NCBI RefSeq assembly: GCF_042648405.1
Contig: NZ_JBHRXV010000004.1
Location: 62,001 to 126,000 of the forward strand
Reading direction: 5' to 3'
Length of the DNA stretch: 64,000 bases
From: Sphingoaurantiacus capsulatus
GTDB lineage: Bacteria > Pseudomonadota > Alphaproteobacteria > Sphingomonadales > Sphingomonadaceae
Of the stretch, positions 1 to 9,700 are shown piece by piece. A program made the position numbers and the translations under genes. Position 1 is the first letter of the stretch. Every line of letters starts with the position of its first letter. The notes beneath the pieces are model-generated. The model had not been told where the DNA came from. It saw only the letters and a list, made by a program, of their open reading frames with translations, and ran no database searches.

Positions 1-402
1 TTCGACGCCGCAGCACTCGCAGCCCTTCCGGCCGCCACCGCCGGCATCGACGCCCACGGCAAGAAGCTCGACTGCACCGGCGTCTGGCTCGCCGACCTGC
101 TGGCGAAAGCCGGTGCGCCGGCGGGCGACAAGCTGCGCGGGCCGCTGCTGGCGGGCACCGTCACCGCCATGGCCCGCGACGGCTACCGCGTCACCTTCTC
201 ATTGGGCGAGATCGACAAGAGCCTCGGCAAGGCGCCGGTGCTGGTCGCCACCCAGTGCAACGGCGCCCCGCTTGGCGAAGACGGCCCCTACCGCCTGATC
301 GTCAGCGGCGACAGCCGCCCGGCCCGCGCCGCGCGGATGATCGAGAGACTGGTCGTGTCACTGCCTGCCGTGCCCGCCGCCAAGGACGCGCAAAAGCACT
401 AG
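1..402 (+). CDS. Molybdopterin-binding domain protein, C-terminal part (5' truncated by window)
   Basis: The frame is open from the first base and stops at 402, so only the last 133 residues are present. A segment with AHGKKLDCTGVWLADLL, then DGYRVTFSLGEID and NGAPLGEDGPYRLIVSGD, matches the small periplasmic oxidoreductase molybdopterin-binding fold (sulfite-oxidase-like domain) found as a stand-alone protein in proteobacteria. The final GDSRPARAARMIERLVV strand is typical of its C-terminus. The start, any signal peptide and the true length lie outside the window. Assignment rests on pattern memory of the family, not on a cofactor-binding residue that can be named here. Confidence 0.6.
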   Translation, partial: FDAAALAALPAATAGIDAHGKKLDCTGVWLADLLAKAGAPAGDKLRGPLLAGTVTAMARDGYRVTFSLGEIDKSLGKAPVLVATQCNGAPLGEDGPYRLIVSGDSRPARAARMIERLVVSLPAVPAAKDAQKH

Positions 403-405
403 TTT

Positions 406-567
406 CTCCTCTCCCTTGAGGGGAGAGGAAGGGGCCCGCCGCACAGCGGTGGGAAGGTGAGGGTGATGCCGCGGCTTGCGGCCGACCTCACCATCGAGCC
501 CGCCCGGAGATCACCCTCACCCTCCCAGCTTCGCTGGGCCCCTCCCTCTCCCCTCAAGGGAGAGGGG
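406..567. repeat. REP-like palindrome pair, ctctccc/gagggtg type
   Basis: Two imperfect palindromic units face each other between convergent genes. The outer arms CTCTCCCTTGAGGGGAGAG (left) and CTCTCCCCTCAAGGGAGAG (right) are near mirror images, and each is followed inward by a gggcccg...gtgggaaggtgagggtg block or its complement. The same building blocks recur at 33641-33790, 42364-42388, 60523-60647 and 62538-62665. The element fills almost the whole gap and may also end transcription in both directions. Confidence 0.8.
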
Positions 568-569
568 AT

Positions 570-2042
570 TTAGCTCCGGCAGAAGACCTGGCTCGGCGGC
601 CGGAAGGTGCATTCCGCCTGACGCCCGCCGCGGCTCAGCCGCACCACCAGCCCGCTGCCATCGGTCGCCAGCCGCTGCACATCGCCGACCGTCGCCACGC
701 GCTGGCCGTTGAGCGCATCGATGATGTCGCCCGGCTGCAGGAAGTTAAGCCGCGCCGCCGGCGCGCGGGGGTCGACGCGCACCACCACCACGCCGCGCTC
801 GGGCAGTCCCGCGCCGAGTTCCTGCGCGAACGCCGGCGACAGATTGCCGACCGTCACGCCCGCCAGCAGATTGTTGCCAGCCACCGTCGTCAGACTGCGC
901 GCCGGCGTCTCGGGCGGCGCGGCAAGACGCAGCGGCACGTTGCGCGCAGCACCATCGCGCACCAAGGTCGCGGTCACCGTCTCGCCGACCGTCTGCGTCG
1001 CCATGCGGTAGCGTAGCATGCCGGGGTCGCCGACCTCCTTGCCGTCGATCGCGTAGATCACGTCACCGGCGCGCAGGCCCGCCGCCGCCGCGGGGGAACC
1101 CGCCGTCACACCAGTGACCAGCACGCCGATCGGTCGGTCGAGGCCGACGCGCGTCGCGGTATCCGGCGTCACCGGCTCGCCCTCGACGCCGATCCAGGCG
1201 CTGACCAGCTTTCCGGTCTTCGCCTGCTGCAGGAAGCTGCGCACCATGTTCGCGGGAATCGCGAAGCCGACGCCGTTCGAGCCGCCCGAGCGTGAGAAGA
1301 TCGCGGTGTTGATGCCGACGATCGAGCCGTCCATCGCGACGAGCGCGCCGCCCGAATTGCCCGGATTGATCGGCGCGTCGGTCTGCAGGAAGAATTGATA
1401 GTCGGAGATGCCGACCCCGGTGCGCGCCACCGCGGAGACGATGCCGTGCGTCACCGTCTGGCCGACGCCGAACGGATTGCCGATGGCGAGCACGACGTCG
1501 CCGACCTCGGCCCGATCCGAATCGCCGAGGCGCGCGACGGGCAAGGTCGCGCCCTTGATGTCCATCTGCAGCACCGCGAGATCGGTGCGCGGGTCGGCGA
1601 ACAGCAGCTTGGCGCTGTATTGCCGGCGGTCGGCAAGCGCGACGAGGATCTCGGTCGCGCCCTCGATGACATGGTTGTTGGTGACGACGAGGCCGCTTGC
1701 CTCGACGATCACGCCCGAGCCCAGCGACTGCTCGACGCGCGGCCGCGCCATGCGCCCCTGTCCGAAGAACAGGTCGTAGAAGGCGTTGGGCCGCTGCTGC
1801 GTCACCCGCTCGGTGTAGATGTTGACCACCGCGGGCGAGACGCGCTTCGCCACCGGCGAATAGGACATCATCAGCTGCGCCGGGTTGGCCGGCACCGCGC
1901 GCTCGGGTTGCGCCCCGGCGGCCTGCGCGGCAAGTGCCGCCGCCTGTTGCGCGGTCGCGGTCGGGCTGTGCCCGTCGATGGTGAAGGCAAGGGCAAGGCC
2001 GGCAACGCCGCCCACCAGCAACAGCCAGGCTTTCTTCAGCAC
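570..2042 (-). CDS. Do/DegP-family periplasmic serine protease (S1C) with two PDZ domains
   Basis: 490 residues. An N-terminal hydrophobic segment (residues 5-22) acts as signal anchor or signal peptide. The trypsin-like domain carries the catalytic triad: His124 in TNNHVIEG, Asp154 in DPRTDLAVL and Ser230 in PGNSGGAL. Two PDZ domains follow, at roughly 275-360 and 385-480. Such proteases degrade or refold misfolded envelope proteins. The gene lies 61 bp downstream of gmk on the same strand and may be co-transcribed with it. A second, longer paralogue lies at 51554-53143 in the usual hflKC context, so this one is better called DegQ/DegS-like than the main degP. Confidence 0.88.
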   Translation of the reverse strand: MLKKAWLLLVGGVAGLALAFTIDGHSPTATAQQAAALAAQAAGAQPERAVPANPAQLMMSYSPVAKRVSPAVVNIYTERVTQQRPNAFYDLFFGQGRMARPRVEQSLGSGVIVEASGLVVTNNHVIEGATEILVALADRRQYSAKLLFADPRTDLAVLQMDIKGATLPVARLGDSDRAEVGDVVLAIGNPFGVGQTVTHGIVSAVARTGVGISDYQFFLQTDAPINPGNSGGALVAMDGSIVGINTAIFSRSGGSNGVGFAIPANMVRSFLQQAKTGKLVSAWIGVEGEPVTPDTATRVGLDRPIGVLVTGVTAGSPAAAAGLRAGDVIYAIDGKEVGDPGMLRYRMATQTVGETVTATLVRDGAARNVPLRLAAPPETPARSLTTVAGNNLLAGVTVGNLSPAFAQELGAGLPERGVVVVRVDPRAPAARLNFLQPGDIIDALNGQRVATVGDVQRLATDGSGLVVRLSRGGRQAECTFRPPSQVFCRS

Positions 2043-2103
2043 GTTGGTCGTCTCCGGATCGTCAAATCGTCTGCGCGTCTAATCTGGTTACGGGCGCGAC
2101 GGT

Positions 2104-2766
2104 TCAAAGCCCCTGCGCAAGCATGTCGCGGACGTATTCGGAGAGGTAGGATTTGCAGCGGCTGCGGCGAAGCCGCTCGGCGCGCAGGATCGACCTGATC
2201 TGGTCGAGGCAGGTATCGAAGTCGTCGTTCACCAGCACATAGTCATACTCGCCCCAGTGGCTGATCTCGCTGGCGGCGCGGCTCATCCGGTCGGTGATCA
2301 CCTGCTCGCTGTCGGTGCCGCGCGAACGCAACCGCTTCTCCAGCTCGGGCAACGACGGCGGCAGGATGTAGACGCTGACCACGTCCTTGCTGTCGCGCGC
2401 CTTCAGCTGCTGTGTGCCCTGCCAGTCGATGTCGAACAATATGTCCTTGCCGTGCGACAGCGCCTCGCGCACCGGCTCGCGCGGCGTGCCGTAGCGCTTG
2501 CCGAACACATGCGCCCATTCGAGCAGCGCGCCGGATTCGACGAGGCCGTCAAACGCCGCGTCATCGATGAAATGATAGTCGACGCCGTCCTTTTCGCCGA
2601 CGCGCGGCCCGCGCGTGGTGGCGGAAACCGACAGCGAAATGTCGGCATCCTCGGCGAGGATTCGCTTCGCCATCGAGGTCTTGCCGGCACCCGAGGGCGA
2701 GGCGAGCACGAACATCAGGCCGCGGCGCGGCGGCGGCGGGGTTTCGAGCGGGTCGTCGACGGTCAC
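2104..2766 (-). CDS. gmk: Guanylate kinase
   Basis: Phosphorylates GMP to GDP with ATP. The P-loop ASPSGAGKT sits at residues 22-30, followed by the GMP-binding region with SVSATTRGPRVGEKDGVDYHF and the GTPREPV and DIDWQGTQQL segments of the family. The open frame runs upstream to 2898, but that extension overlaps the divergent HAD gene and has no family match. A GTG at 2766 gives 220 residues, the usual size; an ATG at 2715, just before the P-loop, is the alternative. Its neighbour downstream is a Do-type protease. Confidence 0.92.
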   Translation of the reverse strand: MTVDDPLETPPPPRRGLMFVLASPSGAGKTSMAKRILAEDADISLSVSATTRGPRVGEKDGVDYHFIDDAAFDGLVESGALLEWAHVFGKRYGTPREPVREALSHGKDILFDIDWQGTQQLKARDSKDVVSVYILPPSLPELEKRLRSRGTDSEQVITDRMSRAASEISHWGEYDYVLVNDDFDTCLDQIRSILRAERLRRSRCKSYLSEYVRDMLAQGL

Positions 2767-2839
2767 GGCGCGGTGATGCGGTGCGCGACGCCCAAGGTCA
2801 AGGCTGACGCGGCGGCTCACCCATGCCATGAGGCGCGCC

Positions 2840-3484
2840 ATGGACACGATTCTCGTCGACCTCGACGGCACCCTCACCGACCCCGCCGCCGGCATCATCG
2901 CCGCCGTCCGCCACGCCCTGACGACGCTCGGGCAAGTACCTCCCGCCCCCGAGGAGCTGCGCTGGGTGATCGGCCCGCCGCTGCGCCACAGCTTCCCGCG
3001 CCTGCTCGGCGACGGCTGCGACGTCGAGGCGGCGGTCGCCGCCTACCGCGAGCATTATGGCGCCGGCGGCCTGTTCGACGCCGCGGTCTACGATGGCATC
3101 TTCGACGCGCTCGCCGTGCTGAGGGCGCGGCCCGCGCGGCTGCTGGTCTGCACCGCCAAGCCACAGCATTTCGCCACCCGCGTCCTCGATCATTTCGACC
3201 TGTCGGCGCGCTTCGACGGCATCTACGGCCCCGATCTCGAGGGTAGGCTCGACGACAAGGGCGACCTCATCGCGCACATGATCGACGTCGAAGGCTTCGA
3301 TCCAGCGCACGCCGTGATGATCGGCGACCGCGGTTCGGACGTCACCGCCGCCAGGCGCCACGGCATCCCGACCGTCGGCGTGCTCTGGGGCTACGGCAGC
3401 CGCGAGGAACTGCAAGAAGCCGGCGCGGCAGTGCTGTGCGCCTCGCCGGCAGAACTGCCCGAGATCGTCGGCAGCCTACAGTAG
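2840..3484 (+). CDS. HAD-superfamily phosphatase (phosphoglycolate phosphatase-like)
   Basis: 214 residues. Motif I DLDGTLTD gives nucleophile Asp7 and acid/base Asp9; Thr105 in LLVCTAKP is motif II; Lys140 is the motif III lysine; GDRGSD (162-167) is motif IV with the Mg-binding aspartates. The cap lies between motifs I and II, as in subfamily IA (Gph/PpaX type). The substrate cannot be told from sequence. Start taken at the ATG just before the motif I strand; an in-frame ATG at 2828 would add four residues. Divergent from gmk. Confidence 0.82.
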   Translation: MDTILVDLDGTLTDPAAGIIAAVRHALTTLGQVPPAPEELRWVIGPPLRHSFPRLLGDGCDVEAAVAAYREHYGAGGLFDAAVYDGIFDALAVLRARPARLLVCTAKPQHFATRVLDHFDLSARFDGIYGPDLEGRLDDKGDLIAHMIDVEGFDPAHAVMIGDRGSDVTAARRHGIPTVGVLWGYGSREELQEAGAAVLCASPAELPEIVGSLQ

Positions 3485-3495
3485 CTCGCTGATAA

Positions 3496-3601
3496 TCCTC
3501 CCCGGCACGGGGAGGGGGACCCTGCGCAGCAGGGTGGAGGGGTCACGCCGTCTCCACCCCACCACCGCCTCCGGCGGTCCCCCTCCCCTTCCAGGGGAGG
3601 A
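3496..3601. repeat. REP-like palindrome pair, tcctcccc/gtggagggg type
   Basis: Two units of the same repeat lie head to head. One reads tcctccccggcacggggagg and continues to a gtggaggggt tail; the other is its reverse complement, ending in ggggaggat. The core of one unit is a ccctgcgcagcaggg hairpin, the other a ccgcctccggcgg hairpin. It sits between the convergent HAD gene and fumC. Close copies lie at 6667-6771 and 20485-20591, and one is inside ileS at 57265-57378. Confidence 0.82.
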
Positions 3602-3614
3602 TACGACGGAAACG

Positions 3615-5006
3615 CTAGGCCTCGCCGAGCATCTGTTCGGGACGTACCACCCGCCGGAACGTCTCCTCGTCGACGAGGCCCAGTTCCAGCCCCGCCTCGA
3701 GCAGCGACAGGCCTTTGGCATGCGCATGCCGCGCGATCTTCGAGGCGGCGTCGTAACCGATCTCGGGCGCGAGCGCCGTCACCAGCATCAGCGAGCGCTC
3801 GACCAGTTCGGTCAGCCGGTCGCGATTGGGCTCCATGCCCGCCACCGCCCGGTCGGCGAACGACACAGCGGCATCCGCCAGCAGCCGGATCGACTGCAGC
3901 ACATTGTAGGCAATCACCGGCTTGAACACGTTGAGCTCGAGGTGGCCTTGCGCGCCGCCGACCGTCACGGCGACGTGATTGCCCATCACCTGCGCCGCCA
4001 CCATCGTCAGCGCCTCGCACTGCGTGGGATTGACCTTCCCCGGCATGATCGAGCTGCCCGGCTCGTTCTCCGGCAGCGCCAGCTCGCCGATACCCGCGCG
4101 GGGACCGCTGCCCAGCAGCCGCAGGTCGTTGGCGATCTTGTTGAGGCTCACCGCCAGCACGTTGAGCGCGCCCGACAGCTCGACCATCGTGTCGTGGCTG
4201 GCCAGCGCCTCGAACTTGTTGGGCGCGGTCTCGAACGGCAGGCCGGTAGTCGTCGCGATCTCGGCGGCGATGTCCTTCCCGAAGCCCGCCGGCGCGTTGA
4301 TGCCGGTGCCGACCGCGGTGCCACCCTGCGCCAGCCGGTGCAGCCGCGGCAGCACCGCCTCGACGCGCGCGATGCCGTCGCTCACCTGCCAGGCATAGCC
4401 GGACAGCTCCTGGCCGAGCGTCATCGGCGTCGCGTCCTGCATATGCGTGCGGCCGATCTTGATGAGGTCGGCCCAGGCCTTCGCCTTGGCATCGAGCGCC
4501 GCGTGGAGATGCCTGAGCGCCGGGATCAGCCGGTCGGCCACCTCGCGCGCCGCCGCGACGTGCATCGCGGTCGGGAAGGTATCGTTCGACGATTGCGCCA
4601 TGTTGACGTGGTCGTTCGGATGCACCGGCGTCTTGCCGCCGCGCGTGCCGGCGAGCAGTTCGTTGGCCCGCCCCGCGATCACCTCGTTGGCGTTCATGTT
4701 GGTCTGGGTGCCCGACCCGGTCTGCCAGACCACCAGCGGAAACTGGTCGTCATGCGCGCCGGCGGCCACCTCGCCCGCCGCCTGCTCGATCGTCGGCGCG
4801 ATGTCGGCGCCGAGCGCGCCCGAGCGCGCGTTCACCCGCGCCGCTGCCTGCTTGACGACGCCGAGCGCGCGGATCAGCGGCACCGGCATGCGCTCGCCGC
4901 CGATGGGGAAGTTCTCGATCGATCGCTGGGTCTGTGCGCCCCAATAGGCGTTGTCGGCGACCTCGATGGGGCCGAAGCTGTCGGTTTCGGTGCGGGTGCC
5001 CGTCAC
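3615..5006 (-). CDS. fumC: Fumarate hydratase, class II
   Basis: 463 residues, the normal length for iron-independent fumarase, which interconverts fumarate and malate in the TCA cycle as a homotetramer. The superfamily signature GSSIMPGKVNPTQCE lies at 317-331 with catalytic Ser318, and His188 is in GRTHMQDATP. The SGTQTNMNANEV segment near residue 98 binds substrate. Starts 13 bp after sspB on the same strand, so the two probably form an operon. Aspartase shares the fold, but the N-terminal WGAQTQRSIENFPI segment and overall pattern favour fumarase. Confidence 0.95.
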   Translation of the reverse strand: MTGTRTETDSFGPIEVADNAYWGAQTQRSIENFPIGGERMPVPLIRALGVVKQAAARVNARSGALGADIAPTIEQAAGEVAAGAHDDQFPLVVWQTGSGTQTNMNANEVIAGRANELLAGTRGGKTPVHPNDHVNMAQSSNDTFPTAMHVAAAREVADRLIPALRHLHAALDAKAKAWADLIKIGRTHMQDATPMTLGQELSGYAWQVSDGIARVEAVLPRLHRLAQGGTAVGTGINAPAGFGKDIAAEIATTTGLPFETAPNKFEALASHDTMVELSGALNVLAVSLNKIANDLRLLGSGPRAGIGELALPENEPGSSIMPGKVNPTQCEALTMVAAQVMGNHVAVTVGGAQGHLELNVFKPVIAYNVLQSIRLLADAAVSFADRAVAGMEPNRDRLTELVERSLMLVTALAPEIGYDAASKIARHAHAKGLSLLEAGLELGLVDEETFRRVVRPEQMLGEA

Positions 5007-5019
5007 TTTTTCCGGCCAG

Positions 5020-5514
5020 CTATTTTTTCCGGAACGCGTCGAGCGTGACGACGTTCGACCCGTCCTCGCGGGCGGCGACCTCTTCGGCGGTCAGCGGCAC
5101 CGGCGCGGGCTCGGCCTCCTCGCCGTCCTCGTCCTCGATCACCGGCGCCTGGAACTGCAGCGCGAAATTGACCGCCGGATCGACGAAACCGGTGATCGCC
5201 GAATAGGGGATGGTTAGCTTGGCCGGCACCTGGTTGAACGACAGGCCGATCGAGAACTGGTCCTCGAGGATCTGCAGATCCCAATAGCGGTGCTGGATGA
5301 CGATGGTCATCTCGTCGGGATAGCGCTCCGACAGATGCTTCGGCAGATCGACGCCCGGCGCGCGCGTCTTGAACGCGATGTAGAAATGATGATTGCCGGG
5401 CAGCCCGCCGGCCGCCTCGATGTCGGTCAGCACGCGCCGCACGACCGAGCGCAAGGCTTCCTGCACGATCTCGTCGTACGGAATGAGGCTTTCGGGCGGC
5501 GTTTCGCTGTTCAT
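5020..5514 (-). CDS. sspB: ClpXP adaptor SspB, alphaproteobacterial type
   Basis: 164 residues. The conserved core (IPYDEIVQEALRSVVRRVL, then HFYIAFKTRAPGVDLPKHL and YPDEMTIVIQH) is the SspB fold that tethers ssrA-tagged proteins to the ClpXP protease. An acidic linker follows, and the protein ends in NVVTLDAFRKK, which matches the ClpX-binding tail of SspB-alpha. The tmRNA that makes ssrA tags is encoded only 0.7 kb away. The gene precedes fumC closely on the same strand. Confidence 0.9.
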   Translation of the reverse strand: MNSETPPESLIPYDEIVQEALRSVVRRVLTDIEAAGGLPGNHHFYIAFKTRAPGVDLPKHLSERYPDEMTIVIQHRYWDLQILEDQFSIGLSFNQVPAKLTIPYSAITGFVDPAVNFALQFQAPVIEDEDGEEAEPAPVPLTAEEVAAREDGSNVVTLDAFRKK

Positions 5515-5696
5515 GAAGGGGCTCCCAGCGGTCGCCGCCTAGGTGGCGCGGCGGGAGGGGCCGGTCAAGCGGCAGCGACGAAAAATCCCATCCACCCTCG
5601 CGGGGAAGATAGGGGCCTCGCGGGGAAGATTAGGGCTTCGGCTGGCGGGCGCGGTCCTGTAGCGTCGCGCCCGCAATCGAAGCGGGGAGGAAGTGA

Positions 5697-6239
5697 ATGG
5701 GCCGGTTGATGGTTTGGCTGGTGATCGCCGCGGCGCTGGCCGGCGGGCTGTTTGCCGCCTCGCCCTATTATACGCTGGCGCAGATGTCGGCGGCGGTGGC
5801 CGAGCGCGACGACGCCAAATTCGCGTCCTACGTCGATTTCGAAGCGATCCGGAACGACATGAAATCCTCGGTGCAGGAGGAGATGCTCGGCGCGATCGAG
5901 GAGCGCGGCGATGTCGGCGATACCGCAGGCGCGGCGGGCATGGCGCTCGGCATGCTGCTCGCCGACCGCATGGTCGACGGCGCGGTCAGCCCTGAGGCGC
6001 TGAAGCTGATTTTCGAACGCATGCGCGATTCGGCGCTGCGCGACGTCGACCCGTCCAACCCCTCGTCGATCAGGAAGCTGTTCGAGAACACGACCGTCGA
6101 CTGGCGCGGCCTCTCCGAATTTCGGCTGGTCAACGAGAATGACGCGCGCGCGCCTGAGCTGATCTTCCATCGCAGCGGGCTGCTGTCGTGGAAGCTGAGC
6201 GGCATCCAGCTCAACGACGAGCCGGCGGCGGACGCTTAA
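5697..6239 (+). CDS. DUF2939 family membrane-anchored protein
   Basis: 180 residues. A single N-terminal hydrophobic segment (about residues 3-22) is followed by SPYYTLAQMSAAVAERDDAKFASYVDFEAIRNDMK, the recognisable DUF2939 pattern. The rest is predicted periplasmic and helical, with a C-terminal strand-rich part (TVDWRGLSEFRLV). The function of the family is unknown. Upstream gggaggaagtga supplies a ribosome-binding site. The gene stands alone and converges on the tmRNA gene. Confidence 0.75.
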   Translation: MGRLMVWLVIAAALAGGLFAASPYYTLAQMSAAVAERDDAKFASYVDFEAIRNDMKSSVQEEMLGAIEERGDVGDTAGAAGMALGMLLADRMVDGAVSPEALKLIFERMRDSALRDVDPSNPSSIRKLFENTTVDWRGLSEFRLVNENDARAPELIFHRSGLLSWKLSGIQLNDEPAADA

Positions 6240-6244
6240 AATTT

Positions 6245-6619
6245 GGGAAAGGTGGGGAGCTTCTGTTGCTCGGGGCTCCCCAGCCCGCCGGTTTCCACTT
6301 CTGTTGCCCGGTGTGGTCCCTACCGCGCTTTTGGCCAGTTTAACTTCGTCCGTTAGGACTTAGTTACGCTGCAATCGCGAATGCCTCGTTGTCGTTGGCA
6401 TTTGTGGATTTGAACGGTTTAACGGCTCATTCAGGCCGGGCGAAAGCATTCGTCTTTCAACACACGTCGATCCTAGTTCGGCCCCCTCGTTCCGCCGGCC
6501 TGCGGGCGACAACCCGGCAGGCAAACGTTGGAAAACTGGTGGAGCCGCCGGGTACCGCCCCCGGGTCCGCTGCGCCTATTTCACGACGCCATTTATCGCC
6601 ATATCCGGGCAAGCCCGGC
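6245..6619 (-). ncRNA. ssrA: Transfer-messenger RNA, circularly permuted two-piece form
   Basis: Read leftward, the acceptor piece comes first and ends in GGCGGCTCCACCA (ACCA at 6537-6540), with a T-arm ACCCGGGGGCGGTACCCGG as in alphaproteobacterial tmRNA. After a spacer (about 6486-6536) the coding piece begins GGGGCCGAACTAGGATCGAC at 6485. GGGGCCG pairs over seven bases with CGGCTCC of the acceptor piece and gives the G3:U wobble used by alanyl-tRNA synthetase. The tag frame 6399-6367 reads ANDNEAFAIAA and stops at TAA 6364-6366. A GGGGAGC/GCTCCCC hairpin (6254-6281) closes the 3' side. Outer ends are approximate. Hydrophobic AA at the tag end suits ClpXP/SspB. Confidence 0.93.
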
Positions 6620-6625
6620 ACCTCT

Positions 6626-6654
6626 GATATAGGACTGCTGAGCGCGGGGGACAA
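6626..6654 (-). promoter_or_regulatory. Putative sigma-70 promoter of the tmRNA gene
   Basis: On the minus strand TTGTCC (6649-6654) and TATATC (6626-6631) are separated by exactly 17 bases and lie just upstream of the acceptor piece, predicting a start near 6619. A small CCGGGC/GCCCGG hairpin follows at once. Confidence 0.6.
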
Positions 6655-6666
6655 GGTGCCACCCGC

Positions 6667-6771
6667 TCCTCCCCTGGAAGGGGAGGGGGACCGCCGCAGG
6701 CGGTGGAGGGGTGGAAGCGCCGGCCCCTCCACCCTGCTGCGCAGGGCCCCCCTCTCCGTTCCGGGGAGGAT
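6667..6771. repeat. REP-like palindrome pair, tcctcccc/gtggagggg type
   Basis: Left unit tcctcccctggaaggggagg with a ccgccgcaggcgg core; right unit inverted, with a ccctgctgcgcaggg core, ending in ggggagga. It lies between the tmRNA promoter and the end of dnaE2, three bases from the dnaE2 stop codon. Confidence 0.82.
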
Positions 6772-6774
6772 ATC

Positions 6775-9700
6775 TCAGTGGAAATCCCGGCTCTTCGGCA
6801 CCACCCGCACATCGCGCGGGTGCCGCCCGCCGGTTTGCCACGATCCGGGCAGCGGCCGCTTCACATGGTCGGCGGGCGCCACCGGCATCGGCGCCTCCTG
6901 GTCGGACAGGCGGGTCAGGTCATGCGACACGTCGCGCATCGACCGCGCGACGATATGGACGATCGGCACCGCCGGGCCATGTTCGCCCTCCACCGGGTGC
7001 AAGGGCTTCGGCGCCCGCTCGCGGTCGAGCCGCTCGACCGTCCCCTGGATCACCATCACCCGCGCCGCCATCACCACCGGGCGGAACTGCTCGAACAGCC
7101 GCGGCCAGACGACGATGTTGGCGATGCCGGTCTCGTCCTCGACGGTGATGAACACGACCCCCGACCCGCCCGGCCGCTGCCGGATCAGCACGACGCCTGC
7201 CACGCAGATGCGCGCGCCATGCTTCGCCTTGGCCACCTCGGCGCAGGTCATCACCCCCTGGCGCGCATAGATCGGCCGCAGAAACTCCATCGGATGCCCG
7301 CGCAGCGACAGCCGCGTGGCGCGATAATCGTCGATGACATTCTCGCTGGCGGTGAGCAGCGGCAGCGCCACCGTCGGATCGGCCCGCCGCTCGCCTTGTT
7401 CAGCAAACAGCGGCAACGGCTTCAACGTCACCACTTTCTTCGCCGCCCACAGCCCCTGCCGCCGGTCGAGCCCCAGCGAATGAAAGGCATCGGCCTTCGC
7501 CAGCGCGTTCAGCGCCTTGATGCCGAGGTCGGCACGGTGGAGGAAATCGTCGAAGTCACGGTAGCCGTCACCCCGATGCGCCGCGATCCATTCGCCGGCG
7601 GTCTCCGCCAGCCCATCGATCTGCCGCAGCCCCAGCCGCACCGCGAACCGCCCGCCGCCCTGCGGCTCCAGCGTGCAATCCCAGTCCGATGCATTGATGC
7701 ACGGCGGCCGAACCTCCACCCCATGCTCCTCCGCATCCCGCACGATCTGCGCCGGCGCGTAAAAGCCCATCGGCTGCGAGTTCAGGAGAGCGGCGCAGAA
7801 CACCTCGGGGTGGAAGCATTTGATCCACGACGAGATGTAAACCAGGTGCGCAAACGAGGCCGCGTGGCTCTCGGGGAAGCCATACTCCCCGAAACCTTTG
7901 ATCTGGTTGAAGCAGCGCTGGGCAAAATCGCGGTCGTAGCCGCGCTTCACCATGTGCTCGACCATCCGTTCTTCATGGTTGCTGATGATGCCGCGATTGC
8001 GGAAAGTCGCCATCGCCTTGCGGAGCTCATGCGCTTCTTCGTGCGAAAACTCCGCCGCCACCATGGCGATCCGCATTGCCTGTTCCTGAAACAGCGGCAC
8101 GCCGAGCGTCTTGTTGAGGATTGGCTCTAATTCGTTATCGCCGCCATCTTTCCGCGGCGGATATAGCGCTTTTTCCAATCCATCACGCCGGCGAAGATAG
8201 GGGTGAACCATATCGCCCTGGATCGGTCCCGGGCGAACGATTGCGACTTCGACCACCAGATCATACCATTTTCGCGGCTTCAGCCGCGGCAGCATGTTCA
8301 TCTGCGCCCGGCTCTCGATCTGGAAGACGCCGATCGTGTCTGCCGCACAGATCATGTCGTAGACCTTGGTGTCGGTCGGCTCGAGCGACTTCAGATCGAT
8401 GCGCTTCCCTTTGTGCGCCTTGATCAGATCGAAGCTCTTCTGGATGCAGGTCAGCATCCCCAAGGCGAGCACATCGATCTTGAAGATGTTCAAGACATCG
8501 ATGTCGTCCTTGTCCCATTCGATAAAGGTCCGGTTTTCCATCGCTGCGTTGCCGATGGGGACAGTTTCCTCGAGCAATCCGCGCGTGATGACGAAGCCCC
8601 CGACATGCTGCGACAGATGGCGCGGCATGCCGTTCAATAACCCCGCCAATTCCAACGTCTTGGCAATGCGCATATCGTCAGGCGACATGCCGATTTTGGT
8701 GAGGCGCTCCTCGTCGGGGCCGCTGCCATAGGAACCCCAGATCGTACTGACCAAAGCACGGGTGACATCTTCAGTCAGGCCCAGAACCTTGCCTACTTCG
8801 CGCAACGCCAGGCGCGGCCGAAAATGGATGACCGTCGCGGCAATCCCGGCCCGGTCGCGCCCATAGCGACCGTAGATATATTGGATGACCTCTTCGCGGC
8901 GCTCATGCTCGAAATCGACATCGATATCGGGCGGGTCGGTGCCGCTTTCATCCGCTGACAGGAAACGTTCGAACAGCAGGTCGACCTCGACCGGGTTCAC
9001 ATTGGTGATGTCGAGGCAGAAGCAGATCACCGAATTGGCAGCGGACCCGCGCCCTTGGCAGAGAATGGGCGGATTACCGTTATCGGGGTTGCGCGCCCAT
9101 CGAACGATATCGTGGACGGTGAGAAAATAAGGGGCGTAGTTTCGCTTGGCGACGAAGGTCAATTCGTCGTTGATGCTCTTTTCCACCTTGGCCGGAATGC
9201 CAGCCGGAAATAGACGCTGCGCGCCCTCACGAACCAGATTCTCAAGGTGAGCCTGAGGTGAAAGACCCGGAGGAACCGGCTCGTCTGGATATTGGTAGGA
9301 AACCTGACGCATGTCGAAGCGGCACGCCTCGGCGATATTCAGCGTTGCCCTCAGCGCATGCTCATAACCTTTGAACAATCGGGCCATCTCCGCGGGTGGC
9401 TTCAGATGACGTTCGGCATTCGCCGCCAGATGAAAGCCGGCATCGATGAGTTTGCATTTTTCCCGAATGCAGGTGACCACATCAGCCAGTTCGCGACGCG
9501 AAGAATCGTGGTAGCGGATATCATTCGTCGCGAGCAGGGGAACACCTGCCGTGATCGCCGTACGGTCGAGGAAGGCGATGCGTCGACGATCGTCGCCTTG
9601 ATAGAGGTGATTGGCGACCAGATAGAGCGGCCCCTGCAATCGTTCACGAAGTAGGTGAAGCTGACGGGCCGCCGGGCCAACGCCCGCCTCAATGTCGAAG

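Noticed and set aside
403..568. Possible CRISPR-like repetition in the first intergenic gap
   Set aside because: The repetition is a pair of inverted palindromic units, not regularly spaced direct repeats with unique spacers.
6389..7270. 293-codon + strand frame across the tmRNA and the dnaE2 end
   Set aside because: It crosses the tmRNA gene, a repeat and the antisense of dnaE2; no domain.
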